Made by a program: the position numbers and the translations under genes
Notes under the pieces: model-generated
Seen by the model: only the letters and a program-made list of their open reading frames with translations
What the model was told of the DNA's origin: nothing
Database searches by the model: none
In this document: one piece after another, positions 10,601 through 22,443 of the stretch
Position numbering within the stretch: position 1 is the first letter of the stretch
How the letters are laid out: every line of letters begins with the position of its first letter
Assembly: GCA_011317545.1 (NCBI GenBank)
Contig: WUJK01000005.1
Span: 1,054,001 to 1,118,000 of the forward strand
DNA length: 64,000 nucleotides
Direction of reading: 5' to 3'
DNA from: Coniella vitis
Lineage: Eukaryota > Ascomycota > Sordariomycetes > Diaporthales > Schizoparmaceae

Positions 10601-13600
10601 AAAACGAAAAATCAAAGGGCCACAGGAACCTGAATGAACAGACAACCTACGGTCTGGCCAGTCCCACATATACCACCAATGCCACACATGCCACAGGTTT
10701 CGAGCTGGCGGGGGCGCACGGCACACCCGTCGAATGTCAGAGATACTGAATGGGGCTTCAAAAAGTGCAGATGTACATACTTTGACAACGACGTACTTGC
10801 ACCTGCAGGAAGCGCGACAAGGTGGGTTATCTAAAGCGCATGTTGCTTCAAGACCTTGCACATTGTTTCGATATCTTCATGGATCTATTTGAGGAACTCA
10901 TGTGTTGAACGGTTGCAGATCTTTCTCTGCCCTTGGCCATGATTCTGTCACGGCCAGGCCTTCTTTCCTTTACGCCAGTCGAAACATTCTCTTGTCTGAT
11001 CTGCTGGACCTACATAATACAGTAGGTAGTACGTACCTTTGTATACACCAAGGCCCCTTGCATGCTAGTTGTATGGTTTGGATGACCATGTCAAGTTGGC
11101 TTTGATCGACCAAGTGTCTGAAAATGAGAACCAAAAAGCAAACACACACGAAAAAAAAAAAAAAAAAAAGAGAGAAGAAAAATGGGCTGTCCCCAAATGC
11201 TTGTCAAAAGAGTGCTTTGTTGAGTCTCGTCGCTTGCGATGTGCCTGCGTTGCGCGTAGGCTGATATTCACATGCTATTGGGACGATACTTGCAAGTCAC
11301 CGATTAAGTTATGAACGGACGGGCCCTAGAAAGCCAGTCCCACTGATAAGTGGCACAGGTCCCTATCTTTGCCCAGCCTCCATCCATCCTTGATTTCGCC
11401 AAACTACAGCTCTGACTTGATCTTCAAAAATGTTGTTTTTATATCTCCTGCTGTGTAACCTGCTTGATTCATCTGAACGAGGGCACTTGACCCAGGTTCA
11501 ACCGTTTTTCCTACCTGCTAGTAGCTACGTACATCCCTTCCTACTCACAGTATCCTCAAAATGCAAAAAGGTGCCTATCAATATACGAAAGTACTTTGAG
11601 CCAGCAATGTGGAAACAGCCGCAACCCAAGGGGAGGGGGGGGACGAAGACTGCATGGGGGGTTCATGGTCTCAAAAGCTCGGCATCGGCGGGGCCTCCCT
11701 GTCAAGCCTTACGACAAGAAAGAAAAAAAAAAGTCGAGTACAAAGCTGTAACGACTTACTATCATCCAAACTTGGGTTTTCTTGGAAATGAGATTAGATG
11801 AGTCGGAGAACAAGGAGGGAAAGAAGCGGGTAGGGGTGCACACACGGAGAGAGAGAGAGAGAGGCTGGGTGGTGGTAGTGGTAGTTCCCTGCCTGTGATT
11901 GGCCCAAGTAAACATTGGCGGTGGGATTTTCCCAGCTTTTCTTCAGGATGGAAAGCATATGGATAAGAGAGGAGATATTGGAGAGTGGTCAGCAACGTCT
12001 ATGCTGTTAACGCTTGTTGCTGATCATATAACTCTAGTGGATTGTTATCTGCGGAGACTGTATATCTTCCGAATATTCTTTCTGGGTGCCGGGCCAAGCG
12101 GTCCAGTTCACTACATAGCATTGGCATTCTCGGAGTTTAGGCGTCGAGACGGAATGTGGGGGACATTATCACAACCGCTAGAAGTTGACAAATACAGGAT
12201 ACTTTGGATACCGCCTAGTAGACACGTAGATGAATTGGAACTAGTTTTATTCTATATAAAAGTAAGCTTATGATAAGTATTCTGTGGTTGTCATGGGTTA
12301 CCTGTTCATAAACCAGTTACCTCAAAGGCTGTCTAGGAAATAATCTCGTCGTGCTTGCCATACAATCCCGGTTTGATACCTTCAAGCCCTTACATATATC
12401 ATTTCGGAACCCACCAAACCTTTCCAGTATCAAACATTCCGACTATCGTGCACGCGTACACATGATTATAGACAGTGCTATAAGATCGCCTTCTTCTGAA
12501 TCTCTAAAAAGATAAGCAGACAGGCAAGGCAAAAGGAGGATTCGACCCAACCAGAAAAAGAACAACCCCCCCCCCCCAAGAGGCAGGCAGAGACACCCAC
12601 TCAATCAAACCTAGACGTTTCTCGAACACACGTTTCAATTCCCGCCGCTGTGAAGTGTCCACAAACATCCAGTCCCCCTTATCCATACCTTGTCCTACAC
12701 AAGCCTCTTGCTTGTCCGGCGGCGGCGACGACGGTGGGAAACAACGTCTAAGGCTGAGACGAAGTGTGGGAAAAGGGCCGAAAATATCAAATTTGGCAAT
12801 AAACAATCTTCAGCTGAAATGCGAAAATGCGGAAATGTATGTACATATCTTTGCTACGCGAAGCAGAAGGAAAATCGGGAAGGGCTGTGAATGCTCAAGG
12901 TACATAGCTTCGTTCAAACATTGCTTTCTCTTGGCGTCTGAGCGCACACACACACGTTGCGGGCCCAGGGGTGATGTTTGTAATGGCCGGCAGTGGCATC
13001 GAGTGAGACAGATAAACGCGCGTCAGCTTGTGTTGATGCTTTCGACTTTCTCATGTTGACGTCTTTTGTATGCGAGGAATGCGTATCGAGTGCATATTTG
13101 CGGTGATAATTATGTACACTTGCTTGACTTGGCATGGAACTGATGCACCGAGCACGTACTACTTACTCTAAGACGAGGTGTGGGAAAGCATCGTACGTGA
13201 GGATTAGGTGTGCTTTTGTCCATGTACTTGGCCAAACATGTTGTCGATCTGCTATGTCTTCACTGGTCAACTTCAGGATGAGGTACTAAGAGTTCTCTCA
13301 TACGGTTCTCATGAACAGGCAGAGGATATCGATGCCTTGTGTGTGATGGGCTTGCTTTCTGTTGCTTTTCTGCAAGCCCTTTAGATTCGAGGCTCACAGT
13401 GCAGTATACAATACCAAATATCTATTGTTAATAGCTGTAGGTCTTGGGATGTGAGTTAGGCTTATAAGAGTTGGCTTTCGACCAAGCGCGCGATGGTAGT
13501 GCTTGGTCGAGTCCCGCGTGACACAACGCCTTCGAAATACGACGGTGGCTCGGAATACAGTAGATAATTTGTTGATATTCCTTTCTGGAGTACTTCATGC

Positions 13601-14039
13601 AACATATTTTTCTATCCACATGGACAACGACTGCGATCCAGGCCTTTTGTTTGCAAATGCTTCAGGTGGTCCATACAGAGATGACAAAAAGTGAGGAGTT
13701 GCAGCAAGAGGAAAAGCCAAGCGTCGTATCTGGCATCATAATGGCGTTCTTTGAGGCTAATAGTAAACAATCAAGGCATACCTGACAAATCGTCATGCAT
13801 GTATTCATGGAAGCTTTTCCCGTCCGATTGTGGTTGAGCACTACAGGATCAGATAGGAGACGCATTCTGTCATAATAACTGCGCAACTTATTTTGCGATT
13901 ATCCAAGGCCTGATGCTTTCCACAAGCATCTAAGAAAGAAACGGCTCACCATTACCCATCTACGTCAACAAGTAGTCCGTCTGAGCCCATGAGACCACTT
14001 ATGAAGCCACTTGTCATCCAGTAACCGTTATAAGCCCGC
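7691..14039. other. Gene-poor region of 6.3 kb
   Basis: No protein family is recognisable in any frame. The first few hundred bases are the promoter side of the SIS gene. The rest holds homopolymer runs (C-run near 9671, A-run near 11151, C-run near 12566), a GA repeat at about 11847, and three copies of the intergenic 9-mer TACATAGTA (9132, 9162, 9832). The longest ORFs (for example 11899..12273 +) have no recognisable family and no splice partners that I could find. Confidence 0.5.
9826..9872. repeat. AT-rich TAGTA/TATGTA repeat cluster
   Basis: A run of overlapping ATACATAGTA, AGTATGTA and ATAGTAGTACT units. It contains one exact TACATAGTA at 9832 and several one-base variants. It belongs to the dispersed intergenic motif family described in the findings. 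Confidence 0.6.
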
Positions 14040-15365
14040 CTAATCGCTGTCGCTGTCGCTGTCACTGCCACTGTCACTGCCACTGTCACTGCCACTGTCA
14101 CTGCCACTGTCACTGTCACTACTGTCGCTGTCTCCAGCCACGATGGATGCTTTCTGGCCTGTGGCAGCACCCGCCAATTCTGATTCCGATTCAGAACCGG
14201 ACTCTGAAGATGAACTGCTAGACGACGAAGACGCAGCCTCCTCTTGGCGTCCATCTCGGGTCTCCATCTCCTCATCAGAGTCCGAGTCGGAAGACGAAGA
14301 AGATGAGCTGTGACCAGCTGCGTCCTCTGCCTCCGAGTCTGAAGACTCCGAGTCCGAGTCGGAATCGGAATCCGATTCGTCAGAGCTGCTGTCGACATCG
14401 GTTCTCCGCTTTCTTCTTCTTGTCTTTTGCTTGGGCGCTTTCGCACCGGCTTTGTCATCGACGGGTTTCGGCACTGTGGTACTCGAGGCCGCTGCACTCT
14501 CGGTGGGTGGCGCAGACATTACAGTGTCCTCCTCTCTTTCTGAAGATTCAAGTTCGCAGATGATAGTCTCTGCTCGCACCCGCTTAACGAGACGCTTCTG
14601 TATCTCGGAGCCCACATCACGCTGGGCCAATTCGGCCTCGTCATAGCCACGTTTGCCTTTTTCTCTGATTGCGGCGTTCTTGGCTAGCATTTCCGCCAGC
14701 AGTTCCTCGTACTGCTTCTGCTTGTCCTCGGGCGCCTTCGTGCTCTCGGGGAAGCCCTTGGACCCAGCCTCCATGTCTTTCTTCTTAAGCGCCTGGGCCT
14801 CTTCCACCAGCCTCTTGCGCGAGGCTCCCTTTATGTCGCGAATGTACAAGTAGAACGAGTCAATGTCGGAGGCAGGGATTGCATCGTCGTTGTAGAGGTG
14901 CTTGATGAGAAGGGTTTGGTGGTTCTTGTTGAACTTCCAGTTTTCACGAGCGTTGCGCCACGTGCGAAGGTACTGCACCACTGGCGCAAAGTCAAAGGGC
15001 TCCTTGGCAGCCGATGGCTGTTTTGGGGCCTTCTTCTTTTTTGGCTTTTTGGGTGCAGCCTTTTTGGTGTCTTCGGAAAACGAGACGGACTTGCGCGACG
15101 GGGGGAAGCTGTTAGAGTCGTCTCGGCGTGGGCGTTTGCTGTCGGACACGGGATATGCGCTTGATCCGAACTGTTTCCTCTTGTTGAAGGCCGGGGTGCT
15201 GCCGTATTGGTCACCGCCGTTCACATTGGGCTGGTGCTGGTGCTGGCGAGCTGCAGGAGGTGCGGAAGCTGTTGTGGTTTGCGGAGCGGCAGAGGCAGGG
15301 CTTTCATCAGATGCTGCTCCTTTGAGCTTCAGGCCCAATCGCTTCCAAGCCGGGACGACAGACAT
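14040..15365 (-). CDS. WKF-domain nucleolar-type protein with acidic SD tail
   Basis: Single-exon gene for 441 residues starting MSVVPAWKRLGLKLK at 15365; the 23 codons upstream of this ATG in frame look like leader (His/Pro-rich). Residues 1-90 are low-complexity with a Lys-rich basic stretch (KKPKKKKAPK) near 107-117. The WKF domain follows at about residues 130-195, with WRNARENWKFNK, the LLIKHLYND segment and a FYLYIRDIKGASRKRL helix. The family includes human C7orf50, which is nucleolar; a ribosome-biogenesis role is inferred from that. The C-terminal 150 residues are Ser/Asp/Glu-rich, ending in repeated GSDS units. The start faces the proteasome alpha-1 gene across a shared 970-bp promoter region. 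Confidence 0.82.
   Translation of the reverse strand: MSVVPAWKRLGLKLKGAASDESPASAAPQTTTASAPPAARQHQHQPNVNGGDQYGSTPAFNKRKQFGSSAYPVSDSKRPRRDDSNSFPPSRKSVSFSEDTKKAAPKKPKKKKAPKQPSAAKEPFDFAPVVQYLRTWRNARENWKFNKNHQTLLIKHLYNDDAIPASDIDSFYLYIRDIKGASRKRLVEEAQALKKKDMEAGSKGFPESTKAPEDKQKQYEELLAEMLAKNAAIREKGKRGYDEAELAQRDVGSEIQKRLVKRVRAETIICELESSEREEDTVMSAPPTESAAASSTTVPKPVDDKAGAKAPKQKTRRRKRRTDVDSSSDESDSDSDSDSESSDSEAEDAAGHSSSSSSSDSDSDEEMETRDGRQEEAASSSSSSSSSESGSESESELAGAATGQKASIVAGDSDSSDSDSGSDSGSDSGSDSGSDSDSDSD
14041..14131 (-). repeat. Tandem 12-bp repeat encoding (GSDS)n
   Basis: Imperfect tandem array of CTGTCACTGCCA-type 12-mers at the 3' end of the WKF gene. It encodes the terminal GSDSGSDS... acidic tail. 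Such in-frame arrays often vary in copy number without breaking the frame. Confidence 0.85.
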
Positions 15366-16334
15366 TGTGGGGAGAAGGGGGAAAGGGATCCAAGTAAAGA
15401 GAGAGTGGTGATGGTGATGCCTAGGGTTGTGCAAGAGACGTGGTCACGAAAGTATGGCCTCGCCGTGGTTGGGTGGTGGTGCAGTGAGAGGGATGCCGCA
15501 AGATCACCGGCCGCGATTGCATGCAGTGTCAATGAGTGCGAGACCGTGTGATTGGCCGTGCGTTGGGCTCCCGGACGTGCAGTAGGTAGGGAGAGACTGG
15601 TATGTGTTGAAGCCCGATCAATAGCCTCTGTGCTGCTTCTGCCCGTCCAAACAGAGACGAGCGTGCTGGCGAAATTCTGAACTTTTTCTTGGGCCCGGGG
15701 TGCTTATCGCAATCGCGGGGCTCTGCAGGGATGGTGGATTCACACAGTAACAACATCGACATCGGCACAGAAAACCTGCGACAAGAAATCACATATAGCC
15801 AAAAAAAAAAAAAAAAATCATGGAAGTAGCATGTCAGACGGTGCTTAGAGTCTGCTGCCAATATTTTAATCGTGCATGATGTACTTGTGACTTATCGCCA
15901 TACCGATCTTCGTGCTCGAAATGTGCGTCTTGAAAGATACCCATGTACCTGGGTTCAGTATGTGAGGAAGGTTGTGATTCGTGTTATGTAAGCCCCAAGC
16001 TTTGGCCAAGTACTTTACGTACCTGCTATGTACCATAGTAGGTACTACCATAGTATGTACTATGTAATACCGACAGTAGGTACGTACCTGCCTTCCCGCT
16101 CTCTGTGGCAGGCTAGCGCCTACCGCTCCAGGCAAGCTACGCCAACGCGTTCGCTCATCAAGCAGGCAGGAGCTTCCCTGACGACAACCACCTCAGCAAC
16201 AGGAACTCCACAACCAACCTCACCAACGACAACCGCTTTTAGCATCCCCATCGACAGTTTGCATCTGCGCTACTCCTCTGCCAAACCCGAATCTCCTTAC
16301 CGTACCTTGTCAGCACACGCAACAATCCAGCACG
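15366..16334. promoter_or_regulatory. Bidirectional promoter region (WKF gene / proteasome alpha-1)
   Basis: Divergent intergenic region of 969 bp. It contains a 16-base A run at about 15800 and a dense cluster of TAGGTAC/TACTATGTA elements at about 16017-16090, roughly 250-320 bp upstream of the proteasome ATG. No coding sequence is seen. Promoter function is inferred from gene orientation only. Confidence 0.55.
16017..16090. repeat. Clustered TACTATGTA / TAGGTAC palindromic elements
   Basis: Within about 75 bp the sequence alternates CTATGTACCATAGTAGGTAC, ACCATAGTATG, one exact TACTATGTA at 16058, and AGGTACGTACCT. Many units are near-palindromes centred on GTAC. It is the densest occurrence of the dispersed motif in the window. 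Confidence 0.7.
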
Positions 16335-17476
16335 ATGTCGGGTATGTCACATGCGCCCGGTTGAGCTTCGCTTCTACCGGTCATTGACCGTCTACGCCAC
16401 ATGGCGGCTAATTCAAGGTTCATTACAGGCAGCGCAGGCTTCGACAGACATATTACAATCTTCTCTGACCAGGGAAGATTGTACCAAGTCGGTACGACAC
16501 ATCCCACATCCACTACAGCCCTTCGTTCAACGAAACTATACGACACGATGCGCTTAGGTTACGACATCCGCGCCGCGGCAATCGGGCCAACCGACATTAC
16601 AAGATGTGGTTGCAGGCGCTAATACTGAGGCCCCTCTACAGAATATGCATTCAAGGCGATCACCGCAGCCAATATCATGTCGATAGGCGTTCGAGGCAAG
16701 GACTGTGCCGTTGTCCTGTCACAGAAGAAGGTCCCCGTAGGTCTTGACTGTTGTCCCGGTGGTTACTATGCTATGCCAACTGCTTACAACCCATGTAGGA
16801 TAAGCTGATCGACCCGGCCTCCGTTTCGCACATTTTCCAAATTTCTCCTTCTGTCGGCTGCGTCATGACCGGATCCATTGCCGATGCCAGAGCATTCGCG
16901 CAACGAGCCCAAGGTGAAGCTGCCGAGTTCAAATACAAATACGGGTACGAAATGCCTTGCGACGTTGTTGCCAAGAGACTGGCCAACATTTCACAAGTCT
17001 ATACACAGCGTGTAAGTTGCCTGGGGCCCAGGAAACGGGAGAATGTTTTGAATAGGTTCCTGTTGTAGCTGACAAGGGATTCCCTTTAGGCATACATGCG
17101 ACCATACGGCGTGGCGACGACGTTGATATCACTCGACTCAGAGGTGGGACCACAGCTCTTCAAGTGTGACCCCGCAGGCTATTACATTGGATACAAGGGC
17201 ACTGCTGCTGGCCCTAAGCAACAGGAAGCCCTGAACCATTTAGAGAAGAAACTCAAGAACCGAGATCACGCGGAGGGATCCTGGGAAGAGGTTGTCGAGC
17301 TCGCAATTACCACGCTAAGCACTGTCCTCAGCATGGACTTTAAGAAGACCGAGATCGAGATTGGCATTGTGGGCGGCCCCCGGGCTGATGGAAAGGAGGG
17401 GACCGACCCCAGTTTCAGGAAGTTGACAGAAGAGGAGATCGATGAGCGCCTGCAGGCCATTGCTGAGAAGGATTAA
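16335..17476 (+). CDS. SCL1: 20S proteasome subunit alpha-1 (alpha type-6)
   Basis: Non-catalytic alpha-ring subunit of the 20S proteasome, cytosol and nucleus. Five exons, all joined by GT-AG in frame: 16335..16341, 16429..16491, 16642..16736, 16799..17011, 17090..17476, giving 254 residues, the usual length. The first exon is only 7 bases (ATGTCGG). The protein begins [20 protein letters not shown] and carries the alpha-subunit N-terminal signature GRLYQVEYAFKAI, which gates the ring. [22 protein letters not shown] and [15 protein letters not shown] are typical of the alpha-1 type (yeast Scl1, human PSMA6). The C terminus is acidic and Lys-rich ([18 protein letters not shown]). No catalytic N-terminal Thr is expected or present. 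Confidence 0.95.
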
Positions 17477-20400
17477 GGCTTGGGTCCAACTAGTGCATGG
17501 TGTTCCTAGGCTGTAATGCAGCAAAAAGTCAACATCGGATGAGGCTTTGGGGCAAGACGAGTTGCAGCGATAGAGCGTGCTGGACTTGTTGATTTCGGAA
17601 GGGCCGTCTGATACAGAGTTGGGGTCCAATACACCCATCGATCCGGCCCTTATTGTTCTATTACCAACGACATGATGTTTCTTAGAAATGAGCATACATT
17701 TGACCCACCTCTTTTTGCATGCGGTGCCGCAAGAACAAAAAAGTTTGGTTGAACGGTTCCAGCTCGATACCAAGCGAGCTGAGGGCAGGGCAGAGGCTAA
17801 TGTGACCTAATGCAGGTGGTCAGGAAACCACACGTGGCAGTTGGTTGCCACCTACGGCACCAGGGCATGTCGGTTTTCACCGCTGCCTCTGTCAGAGTTG
17901 GATGGTGGCGACAAACAATGATGCTGACTGAATTGTTGCAGGCGGAGGGGGAGGAGGGGAGGCAAGCAGGCAAGATGGTGGTGCGGCCGACAGGGGCAAC
18001 GCAAGAATGCACACATCGCCAGCGAGCGCCTCTTAGATCCAGATCTCAGACATGGCGACGTCCATTGGCTGCGCCCGTGTACCTTGCCAATTAGGGCTTG
18101 CCTTACGAGAAAGAGGCATACATACTCGCCAACCCTGGTGGTGTGCGCTGACGCTGCTGTATAAAATTCCGGTCAAGCGAGCAATAACAGTGAGAGCAGC
18201 CGTCATGGGTGGACCGGAAAGCGTGGAGCCGGGCACACAGACACAGGGCTTTGACGGCGAGGCGGCAGCGACGGGAGGGGACGGTGATGCGACCCTACGG
18301 GAGGCCTATATGCGAATTACGTACTTTGCATACTGCACTTGGGTATGGGTTTGCAAGTACAGGTTTACATGGCTGACATCAAGAGCCTCACTCCACCCTC
18401 CACTGTGGCTGAGGAATTTGCAGACTTGCTGAGCAGGGCACTGATGCCGAAGAGCGGACAGGGAGACGGAATCTTTGTTTCCAGCTGAGGCTGGGCTGAT
18501 GCCGGGGAACTCTCTGGCCCTTTGATTTTTGTTTTCCTTCCCCTCTCTTTGCCGGTCTTGACTGACTTGAACTGGTGCTGGCAATATTAAGCGACAATGT
18601 CTTGATGTGGATTACAGCTGCGCGCGCGGGTTAACAGAAAGGAGTGGATTCACCATTTTTTGTTGATCTTCAGGTTGAATTTGTGATTACTTGCATTCCA
18701 GCGTCTTACATTGCCCTGTCATGTTGCCGCTTTGGACGAACTGGCGACTTGGCTCATGCAGGTGAAGAGGTCGTCAACAGCGGGGCGAATGGGAGCTGAA
18801 GAAGGCTGAGTGCAACTGTTGCGAGAGCCACACGACGCCAGAGGAGAAAAAGGAAAATGGTTCGTCGTGGGTTGGGTGGTCCAAAGAGGGGGGGAAAACG
18901 TGGTAGCCAGGGGTGCTGTGCTGGGTAGCGCTTAGCCCGATCTGAGGTGGAGTTCACCGCGCCCAATTGATCCACTGCTCTCGCTCACTGTACGGAAAGT
19001 GGGTTGTCGACAGAAGGAGGAGCAGCAGCAGTAGCATGAGTGAGGGCCTTTGAAAAAGAGCGCGGCCCCAGGCCAGCCGAGAAAGAGAGACTGCTCTCAG
19101 CCTGAACTTCAAAGATCTCGCAGTTCCAGTCGGGCGGGGCGTTTGCTGCGCCCGGCGCCAGCTGGCAGTGGTCTGTGTAAGAGATATTGGAAGCAAGCGC
19201 AGCAAGTCAGAGGTTCGGAATGCCTGCTGTCAAGGCTGGTGTGGTGCTTTAGTGCCTAGTGTGGCGCTAGCTGAATACTCGTCTAGCTATCCCCTTTGGG
19301 AGGGCACGACGACGTATCCGGCCGCGCCTCGAAATGCCCTGTGCCTGGGTGGAGTATTATCAAAGCAGCCATGTACAAGTACCTGCACAGGTACTGCAAG
19401 GTCTTTGTGTCTCTTTTCTCCTTTTCTGCATTCCTCCTCTCGGACATTTTCGCGGGTAGCTTCTCTTTTCCGCAAGCCATGGCCGTCAGACGGCTGCCAA
19501 ATTACCCACAAGATACGACCTGGGCGGGTGGATGGGTGTCGGTCAGGTGGTCCGATACACGGTGTTGGGCTTGAGTACCTACTTATACAGTACTTTGAGC
19601 GCAGGCGCTGCTGCTGGTATCTAGTGTCCTATGTACAGAACATGGCTTGGTAGCTGGTAGGCTGATCCTCAGGGCACTCTGGCCCTGGTCATGGCTCTCA
19701 AGGCCCTGGCTGTACTATGTAGCCCTGGTGTGTGGCTCCCCACCGACCAAGAGGTACCTTGTACTTACTACCTTCTGCTATAGGCTCTGTCCAGCGCGAT
19801 GCTTCCTTTTCCGTATTCGGTCTTGGGCTTTTACTTCAACTTCACCCATTCCAGGAGATCTCGACCTCCTCGGCTCTTGCCTTACGGCACCAGCAGCACA
19901 GTATGCATGCACGCCCACGGCTATTCTTGGATGCAGCGACGACACTTGTACTGTGTACTTGGAGTGCTTGGAGAATTTTGATTCCCTGCTTGCCATGTGG
20001 AGCAGCGGCTATCTTGTACATGCGTCACAGCTCGCTTGGGGTTGCCGAAAGCCTAGCCAACCCGTCCCGACGCTGTGGATGATGTTGTTCCGGCGCGCAC
20101 CTCTTGCCTCCCCAGGATGCTGCTGCCCTGATCGCCGTGCAGCTGGTCTTTTGACAGGCCTGACGACATGGCACAGCGGAGACATCTGCAGTTGCTCGCG
20201 ACGACCAGTCCCACCTGAGATCGCTCTAGGCCCCCGGTCCAGCATGGTGGTGATCTTCTGCATCTCTGCGCACCCTGAGATGAGATTTGCGCTGGGATCT
20301 TTGCTGATGCCTGTCAACTTGCCGCTCTGCTCTCTGCTCTCTGCTCTGCATGGCTGGCGCCCCCCGGGGGGGAGGCAATCGGTTGCGAGCCTCGAGGCGG

Positions 20401-21396
20401 ACGCAGGTGGAGGGAGGGGTGTCCTGAGCCTTTCCAGTCACCATCGTGGTTCAAGGTACGAGAATGTGGGACTTGGGTGTGAGGTAGGTGTGTATGTGCG
20501 CGAGAGAGAGGGAAAAAAGAGAGAACGTCTTTTTTGGCGCGCTGACCATGCGTGGCCATAGCGTCACCTCTTGGACCTGTCAAAGTTTAGCTGCGTCTGA
20601 AGCCGAAGATGGCGTTTTCTACGGTGGACCACTTTCGTTGGAGACCTCAATCTTGGCTTTTTTTTGGTTGGTGTGTGTGTGTGTGTGTGTCGTTCCTTGG
20701 TCTTGTTTCTCTCTTTGCTTCAATGACTCTTCATGATGGCCTCCAGGTACGCGGCTCTCTGCAGACAGCCGCACCGTGCCTGACTATCTGCTCTCGTCCT
20801 TCTCCTTCTCATCCTCGTCCTCCCCCAACCATCACCACTACCCTTCTTTTTTTCGGTTCTATAAGAGAAGCCTCTTCGCCAGTCCTCTTGGCTCAACAAG
20901 GTGATGACTCTGTATCGACGCCCGCGGCCCCAACGTCTTCTCAATAGTCCCTCGATTTGCTCTCAGCCTTCTTTCAGCAGGCCGCCGATCCGGACCCATA
21001 TTGATATTGTCACGAACTCACTATTGATTTTCTTTTCTCGGTTCACCCACGCCCTCCTCCGTACATTCCTGCTTGATCATCGATCATCATCTCTTTACTC
21101 TGCAGACACTCCGCGGTCCTTGCTTGTCCTGGACCTCTGCGTCACCCCTGTCCTATCCCATCTTCATATCTGAGAGGTTTTGGCCTCATTCGGCTTTGTT
21201 TTCGTTACCCAAGTTCTTGTTTATTTCCATCTTGCTCCCCTCCCATAACGCCATCATCCTTACGACACCCCTTCTCCTCCTTTAGACACAAGTCTAGATC
21301 CTCTAGTCTTCTCCATCCCACCCCCACGCCTGCATCCATCCAGCCAGACTTTCTCGGTTTCGCCTCTAGGGCTGTACTTTATTCTAGACATCAATC
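17477..21396. other. Gene-poor region of 3.9 kb, with pyrimidine-rich leader at its right end
   Basis: No recognisable protein. The longest ORF (19647..20561 +, 304 codons) is rich in Cys, Trp and Arg, has no conserved look, and is treated as chance. One TACTATGTA copy lies at 19713 and a GT dinucleotide repeat at about 20669-20690. From about 20780 to 21396 the + strand is strongly C/T-rich, which fits the promoter and leader of the gene starting at 21397. Confidence 0.45.
20669..20690. repeat. (GT)n microsatellite
   Basis: About eleven GT units in a row, in a non-coding region upstream of the gene at 21397. Confidence 0.9.
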
Positions 21397-22443
21397 ATGG
21401 ACGGATGTAAGTGGTCTTGATGTTCATTCTTTTGCCCTCCCCCCCTTCTTCACTGCCCTTTCCCCCCGGGGAAGGCCTTGCTTTCTTTCTTCTTTTCTTT
21501 CGGCCCGTCGCAGGGCGCACGAACATGACAAGTGTTTGTTTCTCAGCCGTTGCAGGAAAGCAAATTCATCTCTGGAATTTTCGCCAAATCCCTTTTTCTT
21601 TTTTTTTCTTCAATGGGGATTTGGCCGAGTTGTCCGGTCTAGCATGCTTACACTGTCTTTGCGCTTGCGCAACCGCTAGTGAACAATTTCCGAACCGCGC
21701 GTGTGGCCGAGATCCTCGGAGATTTCCAAAACATTCAATACTACATAGCCGCTGCCCCGATTGACCCACCAAACATGGACGACTACTATACCGAGGGTTG
21801 GGCAACCTTGCGACAGTGCAATATGGACGGACAGCGCATCCTCAACTGCGGCGCCGACACAAGCGTGCCGGTGACGAGCGGCGGACCAGACGAGCAAGCC
21901 AAGGCCGAGCTCAAGCAGTAAGTGGAGACCCAACCGTTATTTTTTTCTATTTTGCTCCTGTGGCTTGCCGATGGATTGTCTTATTCCTATTGGCTAACTT
22001 TTAGCACTTTCTTACTCGTTTGTCAGGGTTCTTCTCGATGCCTTTGCTAGGCGTCACGAGGCGCAGAAAATTTACCTCCGCCAAGCTGCTGCGCAGCGCT
22101 GGATCGAGTATCGAGAGCAGATACTTGTTGGCGGGCGACCAAACCCAAAGAATCAGGTGTTGCTGAGGCAGGTTGATAACCAACTGCGAGTGGTACGTCA
22201 AGTCCATCTTCTCATTAACTGGTTGTCCTGAAAGAGAATGAAGAAGCAACAAGAAAGGAGGCGATACCCTTCCTAGCTGTGACAGACTCATTAACTTGTC
22301 AATATTTTTTCCAGGAGCTTCAATCTGTCACCGACGACACAATCTACACTGAGCTCCAAGTCTCTGACCAGTCTTTGGGCCGCTGGACGGCCGAAGATCC
22401 TAGTCTCCGAAGCGTGCAGCGCTGGGTCCGAACTCGACGATAA
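21397..22443 (+). CDS. Unrecognised conserved-looking 180-residue protein
   Basis: I do not recognise the family. Four exons join perfectly in frame with good splice sites: 21397..21406, 21680..21917, 22027..22192, 22315..22443 (GTAAGT, GTAAGT and GTACGT donors; CTAG, GTCAG and CCAG acceptors). The product begins MDGLNNFRTARVAEILGDF, has a middle part with NMDDYYTEGWATLRQCNMDG, a likely alpha-helical segment LLDAFARRHEAQKIYLRQAA with WIEYREQIL, and ends SVQRWVRTRR. It has no signal peptide or membrane segment, so it is probably cytosolic or nuclear. The first intron is long (273 bp). Support for it being a gene is the consistent frame and loss of stops across three introns plus a pyrimidine-rich leader. 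No function is proposed. Confidence 0.7.

Noticed and set aside
11899..12273. 124-codon + strand ORF
   Set aside because: Looks somewhat protein-like but has no family, no good start context and no neighbouring exons.
13480..13530. Possible tRNA gene (GGTCGAGTCCC resembling a B box)
   Set aside because: One base short of the consensus, with no A box, no cloverleaf and no acceptor stem.
14041..14131. CRISPR-like or satellite array
   Set aside because: The 12-bp units have no spacers and encode GSDS in frame; this is a coding repeat.
13952..14497. 181-codon minus-strand ORF with TVTVAVTVAV repeats
   Set aside because: Shadow of the WKF gene's acidic-tail repeat read in another frame.
19647..20561. 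304-codon + strand ORF in the gene-poor region
   Set aside because: Composition is rich in Cys, Trp, Arg and Pro with no domain-like pattern, no leader and no splice partners; it looks like a chance open frame in GC-rich sequence.
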